Assembly: GCA_038373865.1 (NCBI GenBank)
Contig: JAXGGA010001657.1
Span: 1 to 64,000 of the forward strand
From: Uloborus plumipes
Taxonomy: Eukaryota > Arthropoda > Arachnida > Araneae > Uloboridae
Reading direction: 5' to 3'
DNA: 64,000 nucleotides
Shown here: positions 11,509-22,309 of the stretch, in pieces
How positions within the stretch are numbered: position 1 is the first letter of the stretch
How the letters are laid out: each line of letters begins with the position of its first letter
Program-made: the position numbers and the translations under genes
Notes under the pieces: generated by a model
Databases searched by the model: none
Seen by the model: the letters and a program-made list of their open reading frames with translations, nothing else
What the model was told of the DNA's origin: nothing

Positions 11509-11975
11509 TAAGATCTTTCGAACAAAAAAAAGTTTGTTCATATCGGACTGTTCATTCAAAAGTTAGCATCGCGGGACAGGTTGTTTGAACGGCTCAAAAA
11601 TGAACTAAAAATTGTTCAAATCGAAAAATCAAATACGAGAATGAGCTGTACTAGTCGAGATCTTCCCAACAAAAAAAATTTCGTTCAAATCGGAATGTTC
11701 ATTCAAAAGTTATTAGGGGGGGGGGGGACAGACAGACCGACAGACCGACCGACACACAAATTCCCCATCTCAATACCCTACTTTCAAATTTTTAATTTTT
11801 CGATTTTTATTTCTTTTTTTTTTTTTTTTTTGTTTCTTTTTGACTTTGTTTTGGACTTGGCGATATTTTTTGAACTTGGCGATATTTTTTGGACTTGGCG
11901 ATATTTTTTAGATGCATTAAGCCACTTTTAATACTTTTTTCGTTTCTTGTATTTTTAATGGGAAAGTAGGCTAAA
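11509..11975 (+). repeat. Dispersed repeat with GAC(A/C)GAC microsatellite and TTGGCGATATTTTTT minisatellite
   Basis: In order it holds: a unit with GTTCATATCGGACTGTTCATT and TTGTTCAAATCG, a G run followed by a CAGACAGACCGAC-type microsatellite (about 11717-11757), a poly-T stretch, and three copies of a 20-22-bp unit (GGACTTGGCGATATTTTTT) at 11853-11910. It ends AATGGGAAAGTAGGCTAAAA. The whole order recurs in reverse at 45225-45690. The coding-looking frame across it contains TDRPTDRPTH, which is simply the translated microsatellite, so I do not call a gene. Confidence 0.8.
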
Positions 11976-12396
11976 AAAAGATTTAGGGAGCTAATTAACG
12001 CCTGTTTCGAAACACAATATCTTAAAATCTAATGTATCCAAACACACAACTTCTGCTGAAAATTTTACCTCATACTATTTTTTATGGTCTCAGCTTCCTA
12101 AAAAAGATTACAACGAATATTCTTTTAAATATTTTTTTCGGAACAGAGAAATAAATAAAATAAATAAAAACGATCTAGAATTCATATTGTGTGAAATCTA
12201 GAATTCATATTGTGCCTTTTGCAATCACGAATTGCAATATGACTCTCCTCGTTGAGTTTCTTGTTTTAAAAAATGGATCCATAATTGCTAAAAACATAAT
12301 TTGAATTTAAGATGTCAAAACTCAAATTAATGTGACATGCTGGATGCCAAATGCTGTATGCTGGAAGCTGTGTGCTAGAAGCTGTTTTTGTCTAAA
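11976..12396. other. Non-coding stretch with a 22-bp tandem pair
   Basis: TCTAGAATTCATATTGTG is repeated in tandem at about 12174-12216. Nothing else is recognised. Confidence 0.45.
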
Positions 12397-12561
12397 GTGA
12401 GTGTGTGTGTGTGTTGGTGTGTTTGTGTGTGCGAGTTTGCGTATTCGTGTGTGTGTGTGTTGGTGTGTTGGTGTGTTTGTGTGTGCGAGTTTGCGTATTC
12501 GTGTGTGTGTGCGTGTGTGTGTGTGTGTGTTCGCGCGCGTGCGTGCGCGTGTGCGTGTGTG
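12397..12561 (+). repeat. GT-rich microsatellite
   Basis: A degenerate (GT)n tract contains two near-identical higher-order blocks with GTGCGAGTTTGCGTATTCGT. It ends in a CG-containing segment near 12532-12560. Coding-looking frames on both strands here (repeated VCV and HTH dipeptides) are artefacts of the dinucleotide repeat. Confidence 0.92.
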
Positions 12562-13620
12562 TAGACCAGTATATCAGAGAAATTTTTATTATGAGCAGAG
12601 AAAAACGTAATTAAATGAAAATCAACTAAGATCAAGTAAAAGCAGTAAAATTTGAAATCTAAAAAACTACATATATATTTCTATTAATAGCTTAGACTGA
12701 GCCGAACACATCTGCTGTACTGAGCAGCCTATAATGGTACTAAAATAATAATGATAGATGAATTTATTGTTGTGTTATGTTCGGAATAAAGTAGAACATT
12801 GCAAAGTAATGCTTCTTCAGAAGTCGCGTTTAAAGTTTTGGAAATTGAGTTTTATTTGATAAAGCTTCAAGAAAAAATCTAGTAACTAGAGAAATATTTC
12901 AAACTTCTGCAACACTTTAATTAACATTCAAAGTAAAAATAAAAGCCCCTAAAAGTTTTGTAGATTTGTGTGATTTTAAGTGTCCACATGCACATCAACG
13001 CATTTGTTTATTCAACAATTTTTAATAAAATTCTTTCGCCATTTTAAAAGTATGTTACGAAACGAGCCGTGTGTATCCTAAAGATTCGTGAACTCATACT
13101 CCTGCACCAGCTCTCAAAGAAAAACAAACATAGGACGACAATTAGTAAACATTTTTCGCATGACAAAATAAACAAAGACGAAAAAAAGAAGCCAAAATAA
13201 ACAGACCAACTCTTCCTTAAGCATTTCCTTCTAATAATACTTTCCATGCTGCTTTAAAAAGACCATGTTGAGATGCCACGGATATATTTTAGGAGTAATT
13301 TTAAACGCAGGAAATTATGCAAAGTTCAAGCTGACAAAAAATAATTTTGTTTACAATTTGATATTAAGAGAAACTGCGAAGCATTCTGGAGCTTGAGACA
13401 TATTTCTTTAAGAAGGAATAATGATTTTGCTTTTGGGATAAAAAGAAAAAGCAATTACGGTTTTATTTTTTGAGAACTCGCTCGCTGTTGTTCTCAGCGA
13501 AAGCGTTGTTTTAGGTATAGAAGTACATCATTTTTAAAGGTATTATTTAAAAACATTCAAAGAAAATATGTTTTAAGAGAAAACACTTGTGCAAAGCGTA
13601 ATTATACTCTGAATAAACAC
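12562..13620. other. Non-coding stretch, nothing identified
   Basis: AT-rich sequence with no recognised gene or repeat boundary. Confidence 0.4.
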
Positions 13621-14320
13621 AAACATAGCCAGACCGCTAATAACTCTTCCTTTAGGCTTTGCTAGAGCCGCTATATAGACAGGCCGACGCATCAAGCTTG
13701 AGTTCGACCACTTTGGATCCATTCATTAACTTTCACTTTCAAATTTTCATGGCTGCAGAGCTAGGGTTACCAGAGTAAAGTTTCGGACATTGCCAAGCTT
13801 TGCCAAATTCACGTGGCGCTAATCATTGCTCATAGTGAAAATTACCACAACGCGATACTTGCCAGAAAAGACAACCATTCATCAACCGGCTAAAAAGTCA
13901 TACCACGCGCTGGATCCAAAGTGGTGAAACTTAATCTTGATGCGTCGGCTCATCTATATTGGGGCCTCAGGCTTTGCCGTAATCGGGTAATAATTTCATG
14001 CTAAAATCTAGGTCAGCCTTAAACTGGAAATTCATTGTTGATTGCGACTTTTGTTTGAACTAAAACACACTTAGATACGAAAATATCGGTTAAAAATCGG
14101 TGCTTGTCTGGGAATAATCGATTTTTCCTCTTGTTAAATTCTACTAAAAAGAAGCCTATGACAGTCGAGATTCGAAAACGAATCGAGTGGCACCTCATTC
14201 ATCAAAATCGAATGAATAGTTAAGGAGCTACGGTGGAACATCCTTAACCACAAACATGGCCAGACTGCTAAAAACATAACTCTTCCTTCAGGCTTTGCCG
14301 TAGTCGGGTAAAAACACAAC
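13621..14320. repeat. Diverged duplicate repeat segments around the element at 13663-13968
   Basis: AAACATAGCCAGACCGCTAA plus CTCTTCCTTTAGGCTTTGC at 13621-13662, continuing after the insert with CGTAATCGGGTAA at 13978, matches 14256-14310 (AAACATGGCCAGACTGCT, then TCAGGCTTTGCCGTAGTCGGG). The part after 13990 (TTTCATGCTAAAATCTAGG, then CCTTAAACTGGAAATTCATT) resembles 34085-34130. This suggests one dispersed, decayed repeat family of unknown type. Confidence 0.6.
13663..13968. mobile_element. 306-bp MITE with 9-bp target duplication
   Basis: The terminal repeats begin TAGAGCCGCTATATAGAC on the left and, read inward on the other strand, GAGGCCCCAATATAGATG on the right. Both continue GCCGACGCATCAAG and then, with mismatches, to ACTTTGGATCCA. 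The 9-bp flank AGGCTTTGC is present on both sides (13654-13662 and 13969-13977). It is exactly the word that is uninterrupted in the related sequence at 14294, which confirms the insertion boundaries. I do not assign a superfamily; 8-9-bp duplications occur in hAT, Mutator-like and related elements. Confidence 0.85.
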
Positions 14321-14360
14321 AATATTTTACTAAAGAAAATGGGTGCCTTGTATACGCGTA

Positions 14361-15731
14361 CACAGCAAAAAACAAACCGTTTTTTCACAATAGAATACTG
14401 GCAACAGAAGTTCCAATTTAAAACTGTAAAATGCGCAGTAATAAACTGTAAATTAGGGTCAGGTGGGGGAAAGTGGGTCTATGGGAGAAAGTAGGGGTAT
14501 TTTGAAAAATACCCATTTTCGCTTTTCTAATTTAAATATTTTGTTAATCCTTTTTTAAAGACATAAATTGAGATTGTATCGAATACTTTTATGTTAGTTT
14601 TAGAACGTTCTAAGCAAATTAAATGCTTAGAAAGCTTTTTTTTTATGCTCATTGAATGTTATATGTAAGTTAGGAGTTTATTAACTTTCCTCTAGAATCA
14701 TTATTCATAGGCAAATGCTATTTATTTTGGTATAGACTTGTACTAGAACATCTGAGGATCAGCTCTATATAACAGAATAAAAAATAAGTTTATAATACTA
14801 TGTATTATGAGGTGTTTTCTGAGGTGGGGTAAAGTGGGTCTATGGCCAAACTTTCCTAAGGGTTTACGATTACGTCACATATTAAGTAAATTGGTGCTTT
14901 TTTATGATTTATGTAATTATTTTTTATTATCTTGCAAAAATTGGCTCTTATTATGTTTGGACTAAATTTTACATGCTTGCTGTTTTCACTGCTTTCCCAT
15001 TCGTTTAACATGGGAGTCTGTGGGCTTGGCGAGAAATTGGTAAGATATCGCCAAGTTGGCATCACTTTTGGCGACTTATTTTTGTCGCAAAATTTGGCGA
15101 AAAATCACCATGTGCCGTCTAGCTTGGCGATATTTTGCGCGTTTTCGAACACATTAGAATTCTAGAATTTTTTAGTATTGTAAGTGATAGAAAAAGAATA
15201 CAACTGATGACATTGTTTCATTCATTAAATAAAGGTAAAAAAGATTTTTTGTGCATTTGTACCTTTAAATGAATTTAAAGTATTTTAATTTCATTGCATA
15301 AGTTTGTCAAAATCAATACTTACACATTTTTATGAAAATTTACACTAATTTCTGAACTAGACCCACTTTCCCCAACACATGATGTTTTAATTGTTTTAGT
15401 GAGAGAAAATATCTAACAAAATAAAATGGTTCTGCCTCATACTTAATCTATATGAACCCAATGTATATAAAATGCATCAAAAGTTTCCTTAAAATAAACT
15501 TAATCACATGAATTTGAGACCGTTTCTAAAAAAAGCTCGATTTTAGCCCCACTTTCCCCCATCTGACCCTAGCAATTTTACAGTTCATTACTGTAAAATT
15601 GAAAATTTACAGCTTATTACTATAAAATTATCGATTTTAAGTTCATTACTGTAAAATTAGCAATTTTTACAGTTTATTACCATAAAATTTGCTGTATTAC
15701 ACTGTAAAAAGAACATTTATTTTTCACAGTG
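14361..15731. mobile_element. CACTGYAAAAA/TA family MITE, copy 1, split by a nested element
   Basis: TA (14359-14360) precedes a CACAGCAAAAAACAAACCG start. The right end reads TTTTTCACAGTG, then TA (15732-15733). The interior has the family's repeated small palindromes (GCAATTTTACAGTTCATTACTGTAAAATT and similar). About 255 bp remain after removing the nested element. The nested insert sits at a TA inside the AAATTAGCAATTTTAC word. Confidence 0.85.
14456..15569. mobile_element. 1114-bp TA-flanked element with GGGTCAG...GGGGGAAAGTGGG ends
   Basis: The left end GGGTCAGGTGGGGGAAAGTG and the right end (CACTTTCCCCCATCTGACCC) are inverted repeats with one mismatch. TA flanks at 14454-14455 and 15570-15571 complete the boundary. 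Inside, AAAGTGGGTCTATGG recurs near 14830 and its complement TAGACCCACTTTCCCC near 15358, so a smaller inverted pair is nested within. No transposase frame is visible. A stretch at about 15030-15140 contains several CTTGGCGA/TCGCCAAG words like the minisatellite at 11853. The TA duplication suggests the Tc1/mariner/pogo group. Confidence 0.87.
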
Positions 15732-16916
15732 TAGTGTTACATTGCTAAGCTTTATGCACTTTTTTCTCACACAATTTCAATGATCAAAACTTACTAAAAC
15801 TCATAATTTATTAAATTTTTACCAGCATTGATTTTTTAAATGAAAAAAAAAACATTTTGACGTTAAAAACAGCTACTTAGGATGAAGCAAGACTTCTAAA
15901 GCAAAAATGTTATTTTAGTATAATTATGAACATATAAATAAAGTATACTGAAAATGTAGAAGTAATACATAGAGTACTTTTCTAGAACGGGAGTTTTAAA
16001 AATTGACGTTTTGAGAATATTGCGCTTGAAAGATTGGTGTTAATCAGCTGATCGCATATCTATTTTCTTAATTTAAATTCTGCTACTTTTAATTTATATA
16101 CAAACATGAATTTGATGTCGTTTGAAAGTTTTTAATTAGAATAGTTTCCTTACGTAAAACTGAAAAATTGATTTTGTAAATGTTTCAGGGTAGCAAATCA
16201 CTTCATAAACTACGCGAGCAACTTCATTGGATAAACCTTTTCCAATAAAATAATATTCTATTCATAGTACAGAACTGAACAGTTATCTTTTTGTAAGCCA
16301 TTTTCTGGTGGGAGATATGTCGACATTGATAAAGCTTTACAATTTATTTTAAAATAAATTTTACCCAATGCAATTTCAATTTAAAAAATTACGACCTAAC
16401 TCCATATTTTTTATTCTCCTACGAACAAACATTTGTCAAGATCTAAATATCATGAATGCTATCATTATCAGTAGTAGTATTTCCGAATTTATCGTTTGCC
16501 TTTACTGAATACAAATTGTACGCTTCACAAATAAAGAACAGCTTAGAATAATTACATATTTCAAAAAGATAAATATTTGGGATACACACGCTTTTTTTCA
16601 TTTCTTCTTCTTTTCTATAAAATGTTACGTAACATTATCAATTGTTAGAATTCTTTCAAAGGTATATGCGATTGTATTTTTTCAGGATAAATATATCTAT
16701 TTGCTATTTTAGCTTCATTCTAAAGCATTTTCTAAAGTTTCATTTAAAAAGAAGACATATATAGCAAACAATGTTTCAAAGTAAAGCAAATTTCTATTCT
16801 GGTCCCATTGTATTAAAAAATACTGTTTTAGAAGAATAGCGAAACAAATAATGTGATGAATGTATAATGTATTTGTTCTTTATATTAATGCGTTTATTTT
16901 TTAATTTTGAAATAGC
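15732..16916. other. Non-coding stretch, nothing identified
   Basis: Very AT-rich sequence. No exon, RNA gene or repeat terminus is recognised. Confidence 0.4.
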
Positions 16917-17055
16917 CATTATAGTCCAGGATCTGACAGCACTTCTGTAGGAATGTTTGAGTACGGAGAATTTTTTTTCAAAAATGTTTAGTAGGTGCCC
17001 TAGGAAGTATTTTGGACTCGGGTGGACATCCGCCACCTGGTGCATTTTTTTGCTA

Positions 17056-17077
17056 TGACGTCATCAAAGATGGCGGC
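17056..17077 (+). promoter_or_regulatory. CRE octamer plus YY1-like motif, arm unit 1
   Basis: TGACGTCA (17056-17063) is the full cyclic-AMP response element bound by CREB/ATF factors. AAGATGGCGGC (17067-17077) matches the core of the YY1/Pho consensus. The same pair at identical spacing occurs at 17228-17249 and, reversed, at 21298-21319 and 21470-21491. The motif match is seen directly; binding or activity is inferred only. Confidence 0.6.
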
Positions 17078-17227
17078 CATTTTGGCTCTCATAAATGCTA
17101 AAAAATGCCCAGCACTTCTGCAGGAAATTTAAAAATTGAGAATTTCTTTTCAAAAATGTTTAGTAGGTGTCCTAGAAAGTATTTTAGACTCAGGTGGACA
17201 TCCGTCTCCTGGTACATTTTCCTGTTA

Positions 17228-17249
17228 TGACGTCATCAAAGATGGCGGC
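17228..17249 (+). promoter_or_regulatory. CRE octamer plus YY1-like motif, arm unit 2
   Basis: TGACGTCA at 17228-17235 is followed three bases later by AAGATGGCGGC at 17239-17249. It is followed directly by the arm's conserved GGCTCATATCTGTGTTACTA block and, about 210 bp on, by the short conserved frame at 17460. That would be a plausible promoter position for a lost element gene, which is inference. Confidence 0.6.
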
Positions 17250-17459
17250 CGCTCGATCCTATAATGGCTCATATCTGTGTTACTACTGGACCGATTTGCA
17301 TGAAAATTGCGATTTTTTTTACTAATTTGCCTGATGCTATTTGTCTTCAAGCTGCACTGTTAGAAATTTATTCAAAAAAAATAATTCAAAATAAATTTAT
17401 TGATTTTTTTTTTTTTTTTTTTTTTTTCATTTTTAACTACCAAGACTTAATCATAAAAA

Positions 17460-17642
17460 ATGGTGTTAACCCTTTTATTTTCACGAGAAAATGCTAATTT
17501 ACCGCTGCTTGAATGCCAAAAGATAAAGCTGTATTGCAAAATAATAAAACGTCCTGCTCGTCCAAGCGATAGCAAGGAAAATTTAAATTTAGTTAAAATA
17601 GATGAGAATGAGAAGAAATATGAAAATTCAGACGTATTGTAG
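17460..17642 (+). pseudogene. Short conserved frame in the foldback arm, function unknown
   Basis: A 60-codon frame starts MVLTLLFSRENANLPLL and then shows KIKLYCKIIKRPARPSDSKE. The right arm holds the same frame on the minus strand, starting at 21083 and interrupted by the hAT insert. There the residues differ mostly conservatively (for example IIKRPARPSD against IVKRPVRPSD, KENLNLVK against KDNLNLVK). Conservation of frame in both arms suggests a former coding segment of the element or coincidence of slow drift. The frame stops soon after in both copies. No domain is recognised. Confidence 0.35.
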
Positions 17643-19294
17643 CAGTTTAGGAGAACTACTTATCCCTGTTTAGTTCCGATGTTGTTATTGTTTATGATTT
17701 TTCTACTCTGAAAGAATATTCGAAGATCCTCCTTTACCATTCTGTAGTGCTAAAGGTACAATGTACAAAAATATTATCTCAATTTATGGCCCGTGGCACT
17801 CTTTGCACTGGAAGGTGGCAAATTCTCAAAGTCAATATTCTTCACATCAGGATACAGCTATAATCTTAGTTCATCTAAAAATTTACTGTATGACCCTTTT
17901 CGTATTACCTGCACTACGTATTATTTTGCTTGATTTACGAATTTGTTCTACGTATTCCAGTCGGATAATATACGTGGAATGTTTTCACCTGTTTTTCGGT
18001 GAATATTATGAACAAAAGTCGCGTAGAATCCATAACTCCAGTGCTCCCCCAAAGTTTCTAAACACCAAATCACAGAATAACAGTATACTAGGAAAATAAA
18101 GCTAACACCATTATTCTCGAAGTCTGCTTCCTCTGCTATCACGCAATTTAAGTCCAGGTCTTTCCACGTTGTAAGATCAATTTGTTTCCATATTATGCCC
18201 CAAAGCTGTTGTTTAGGACAGGCAGAGTAGCATCTTGAGAGATTTTAATAACATGTATAACAAACAATACTGCTACCTTGGCTCTACGCTCGTAGACTTT
18301 TTAGGGAAAAATTTGCTCTAACTGTCAAAAATTTTACAGACTCTTTCACAGCCTTTTGCGACATTCCCAATATATGATCGAAATAATAATAATAATAATA
18401 ATAAAAACAGGAACTGCTTCTGCAAGTTTTTTGTTTTTATCTGTCATTTTTTAAACCTTTCGTGTAGAAAAGTTCACTATATAACAGGACTTTTCACCAG
18501 AATTGAACACATTTTCTTTTCTTATGTTACCGTAAGCTCTTTTAACAATGTACCTGTTTGTAAATTTAACAAATTCTTGTTCATTAAACAGTGAACAGTT
18601 TTCAGATAGTTCATACTGAAAGATCTCTTCCACGTCAGAGGAACGAGCTAAAAGTTTTCGCATCATGAGGTGAGATCGGTGATGCTGACTGTTTGACTTC
18701 TTTTTACTGTCTTTCCTTGTAGTAGTACAAGCATTTTGTGTTTTGTTGCAAGGAAATACTGCCAATATGGCTTTAAGAATGGAGCTTGAGCGATCTTGAC
18801 TCTTTTTCCCTCGTATCGTATTAAGTAGTCTCCAGTATGTCTTCAGTCACCAGTATTAAATAAGTTTAATATATTTTTCATTGTATCTTTTGAAGCCAGT
18901 GTTTTTGTCAGTGTGATGTATTGGGAAGTAGATTAAACAAGTCTGTTTACAATGTTTAAATATGAACTTTCTAACAGTTCTTATTTAAACATTGAGACAG
19001 CTTTGCATCTAAGTTCAGAGTTTGCTTCTAAGAAAATTCATGGTAGATGTTCAAACCATTTCTTTTTTGGACAAAATCGTGGTTAGTTCCAATATCATGT
19101 CCGATTCAATAAACACATCGGATATTAGACCTTTTCAAACAAATTTTCCTAAGCAGCATATTACAATTGTTGCCGTTCGGAATGCACCCAACCCCTTTAC
19201 AATATTTGCAAACTTATCTGGAATGTTTAGTTGAACATCACATACGATAACGTGTACACACTTTCGTCATAGGTTGCTGGTAGATAGTTCTGGC

Positions 19295-19482
19295 CAGTGG
19301 CGTACATAGCACCCCAAAACCCCCACGGAGCAGGGGGGGGGGTCATGAGGTTTAAGGGCGCACCTTCCTGAAAAATAGCACTATGAGTTACACGGGAAAA
19401 AAATTCTTATAGTTTAACAGGGAAGTGGAGGTGCACTTACAAATATAGCAAGGGGGCGCACTTAAGACTATGTACGCTATTG
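19295..19482. mobile_element. 188-bp hAT-type MITE
   Basis: The left end CAGTGGCGTACATAG and right end CTATGTACGCTATTG form terminal inverted repeats. The flanks are GTTCTGGC (19287-19294) and GTTCTGGT (19483-19490), an 8-bp target duplication with one change. It lies within the foldback element. Its right end marks the start of a 440-bp tandem duplication. Confidence 0.82.
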
Positions 19483-20323
19483 GTTCTGGTCCAGCTGGTT
19501 GAGGACACGATTGAAATTCATTTGAGTTGTGGGTATAGTTGCAAGGTAATTTATATGGTATAGATTCATTAGCAAAAATCAAAATTGTTGTTACTGTGGA
19601 TTTTCTTCAAAACTGAATTTACAGGATGGTAAAACCGGTTCTTCGAATGTTTTCAGAGGGGAAAAATCATAATCAACATCAACCATCAGAACTGTGTAAA
19701 AGAATCAAGTAACTCTCCTAAACTGATACATGTTTAAATTTTCGTATTTCTTCTCATTCGCCTCCATTTTAACTAAGTTTAAATTGTCCTTGCTATCGCT
19801 TGGACGAACAGGACGTTTTACTATTTTGTAATACAGCTGCATCCAGTGGCGTACTCAGGTGTTAGGCTCGGTCGGAGGGGGCTCCTCGGTCGGAGAGGGC
19901 TCGGTCGGATAGGTCGCTATTGGTTCTGGTCCAGCTGGTTGAGGACACGATTGAAATTCATTTGAGTTGTGGGTATAGTTGCAAGGTAATTTATATGGTA
20001 TAGATTCATTAGCAAAAATCAAAATTGTTGTTACTGTGGATTTTCTTCAAAACTGAATTTACAGGATGGTAAAACCGGTTCTTCGAATGTTTTCAGAGGG
20101 GAAAAATCATAATCAACATCAACCATCAGAACTGTGTAAAAGAATCAAGTAACTCTCCTAAACTGATACATGTTTAAATTTTCGTATTTCTTCTCATTCG
20201 CCTCCATTTTAACTAAGTTTAAATTGTCCTTGCTATCGCTTGGACGAACAGGACGTTTTACTATTTTGTAATACAGCTGCATCCAGTGGCGTACTCAGGT
20301 TTTGGGCTCGGTCGGAGGGGGCT
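19475..20323. repeat. Near-identical tandem duplication, period 440 bp
   Basis: Sequence 19475-19883 (CGCTATTGGTTCTGGTCCAG through the hAT start CAGTGGCGTACTCAGGT and GGCTCGGTCGGAGGGGGCT) is repeated at 19915-20323 with only a couple of differences. Copy 1 therefore carries about 40 bp of the left end of the hAT element whose full copy begins at 20284. The duplication postdates both hAT insertions. The near-identity means a recent event or an assembly duplication. Confidence 0.88.
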
Positions 20324-20569
20324 GCCGCCCCCTCCGAAATTTCTGAAACGAATTTTTAAAATGCAAGCTTTCAGTTTTTTTTTCTAAATTTCCCCTTTTT
20401 TTGAAATACCAAAACGAGAAAAGCTTTTAGAACAGATAGTTAAGTGTAGGACAAAACTAAAAGATTTTTTTTGACATGTCTACTTTCTACTTTGCTGTAC
20501 GTCATGTTTATAATTATCCTATCATTCCATTTTGTTCATTTTTATTGTAAATCTATGTTTTAGAAATAC

Positions 20570-20601
<32 letters not shown>

Positions 20602-21013
20602 TAATGTTTTACGGTCATATAATTCTGCTAAATAAATTTCAGCAAATTGAATGAAAACCCAGTATTGGGAACAATAGTAAAATAAACTGCAAAATTAACA
20701 TTATTAGAGCGTTAATTTGCCAAAATATTGCAAATAAGTGTTTCAGCAACATCTCTTTCAATGAAGAATTTTTTTTCAATTTAAATTTATCATTCTCTGT
20801 GTCTATCAAAACGCTTTCTTCACAATAATTTTAATGACAAAAAAGTTGTTTTTAATGAGGTATTTTTGTCGACTCAAATAGGCATTAAAGCAGAAATTCG
20901 AGACATTTACTTTTCTTAGCTACATTTCATGAGGTGCTCATCCCACCTCGCTCGCAAAGAGTCTTGACTCAGCCCCCCCCCCCCCTTAAATGATTTGTCT
21001 GCGTACACCACTG
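20284..21013. mobile_element. 730-bp hAT-type element
   Basis: The left end is CAGTGGCGTACTCAGG and the right end is TCTGCGTACACCACTG. The 8-bp flank GCTGCATC occurs on both sides (20276-20283 and 21014-21021), and the joined flank restores the arm sequence seen at 17515-17545. The element contains a CA microsatellite (about 20571-20599) and a C run at 20973-20985. It has no transposase frame, so it is non-autonomous. Confidence 0.9.
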
Positions 21014-21297
21014 GCTGCATCTTTTGGTATGCAAGCAGCGGTAAATTAGCATTTTCTCGTGAAAATAAAAGGGTTAACACCATTTTTTATGGTTAAGTCT
21101 TGGTAGTTAAAAATGAAAAAAAAAAAGAAAAAAGAAAAAAAAATCAATAAATTTATTTTCAATTATTTTTTTTGAATAAATTTCTAACAGTGCAGCTTGA
21201 AGACAAATAGCATCAGGCAAATTAGTAAAAAAAATCGCAATTTTCATGCAAATCGGTCCAGTAGTAACATAGATATGAGCCATTATAGGATCGAGCG

Positions 21298-21319
21298 GCC
21301 GCCATCTTTGATGACGTCA
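21298..21319 (-). promoter_or_regulatory. YY1-like plus CRE motif, right arm
   Basis: The reverse complement of the left-arm pair: GCCGCCATCTT (21298-21308) then TGACGTCA (21312-21319). Spacing is the same as on the left. Confidence 0.55.
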
Positions 21320-21469
21320 TAACAGGAAAATGTACCAGGAGACGGATGTCCACCCGAGTCTAAAATACTTTCTAGGACACCTACTAAACATTTTTGAAAA
21401 GAAATTCTCAATTTTTAAATTTCCTGCAGAAGTGCTGGGCATTTTTTAGCATTTATGAGAGCCAAAATG

Positions 21470-21491
21470 GCCGCCATCTTTGATGACGTCA
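21470..21491 (-). promoter_or_regulatory. YY1-like plus CRE motif, right arm, outer unit
   Basis: GCCGCCATCTT (21470-21480) then TGACGTCA (21484-21491). This is the outermost of the two right-arm units. All four copies in the element keep both motifs intact while surrounding bases differ. Confidence 0.55.
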
Positions 21492-21632
21492 TAGCAAAAA
21501 AATGCACCAGGTGGCGGATGTCCACCCGAGTCCAAAATACTTCCTAGGGCATCTACTAAACATTTTTGAAAAAAAATTCTCCGTACTCAAACATTCTTAC
21601 AGAAGTGCTGTCAGATCCAGGACTATTATGCG

Positions 21633-22309
21633 TAAAAAAAGTATTAAAAATAAATTACAAAAAAATAAATAAGTAAATCTGAAATTATCGCAATAAAATA
21701 AAATGAGATATTTTTTTTTAATTCTGCGACAATTTTTTTAATGGAAAAATATAAAAAATGCTAGATTGATTACTTTTTATACCAGTCCGACTTTGAATAG
21801 AAATCTCATAGCACACAGGTGTTTTCAGTGGATTGCAGCATTGCGTACTTTCTGCTTCATAAAAAGAATAGTCAATCAAATAGTTTATTGACTTGGTTTC
21901 ATGTATTCGCTTAACTATCACTGCAAAAAGTAATTCATCTTTGACGATCATTCTTTAAAGTAAAATGAATTGCTTATAACCTGCCTGACAATAAAAATGA
22001 TCCTCATACTGTGTCAGGAAAAGGAACCAGGCCGATTGGCTCTTAGGAATCAGACGCTGGAGAATTGCCAAACGTTTGTTGGCTTTTTATACGCATTTAG
22101 TGGACTTAGTTTAAATTGAACACATACATTTTTTGGACTGTTTAGAAGTATCCATAGAAGATAGTAGCATAAATGGCAAAAAAGTAAAATTTTAAGAATT
22201 GCGTTAAAAATGGATTTAGGTTTATCTTTACATTCTCTGTTACGTGTACCCCAAGTGTGTAAAAATATTACGTTGTGGACTAGAATCTCACGAAAATTAC
22301 CTTCTCACC
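21633..22309. other. Non-coding stretch, nothing identified
   Basis: AT-rich sequence with no recognised gene or element terminus. Confidence 0.4.

Larger units (their letters stand above)
16917..21632. mobile_element. Large foldback element with long inverted arms, invaded by two hAT elements
   Basis: The left arm starts at about 16917 (CATTATAGTCCAGGATCTGA). It is reverse-complementary to the right end at about 21632 (TCAGATCCAGGACTATTATG). Homology continues inward for about 840 bp on the left (16917-17760) and, after subtracting inserts, over 19590-21632 on the right. Each arm begins with two tandem units of about 165 bp. Each unit ends in TATGACGTCATCAAAGATGG. After the units come a shared block (TGGACCGATTTGCATGAAAA), a poly-T or poly-A tract and a short conserved frame. 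The centre (17760-19290) is single-copy and has no recognised transposase. The element now contains a 188-bp hAT MITE, a 730-bp hAT MITE and a 440-bp tandem duplication. The original length was probably about 3.3 kb. The superfamily is unknown. Confidence 0.82.

Noticed and set aside
12375..12635. His/Thr- and Val/Cys-repeat frames on both strands
   Set aside because: They are translations of a GT/CA microsatellite.
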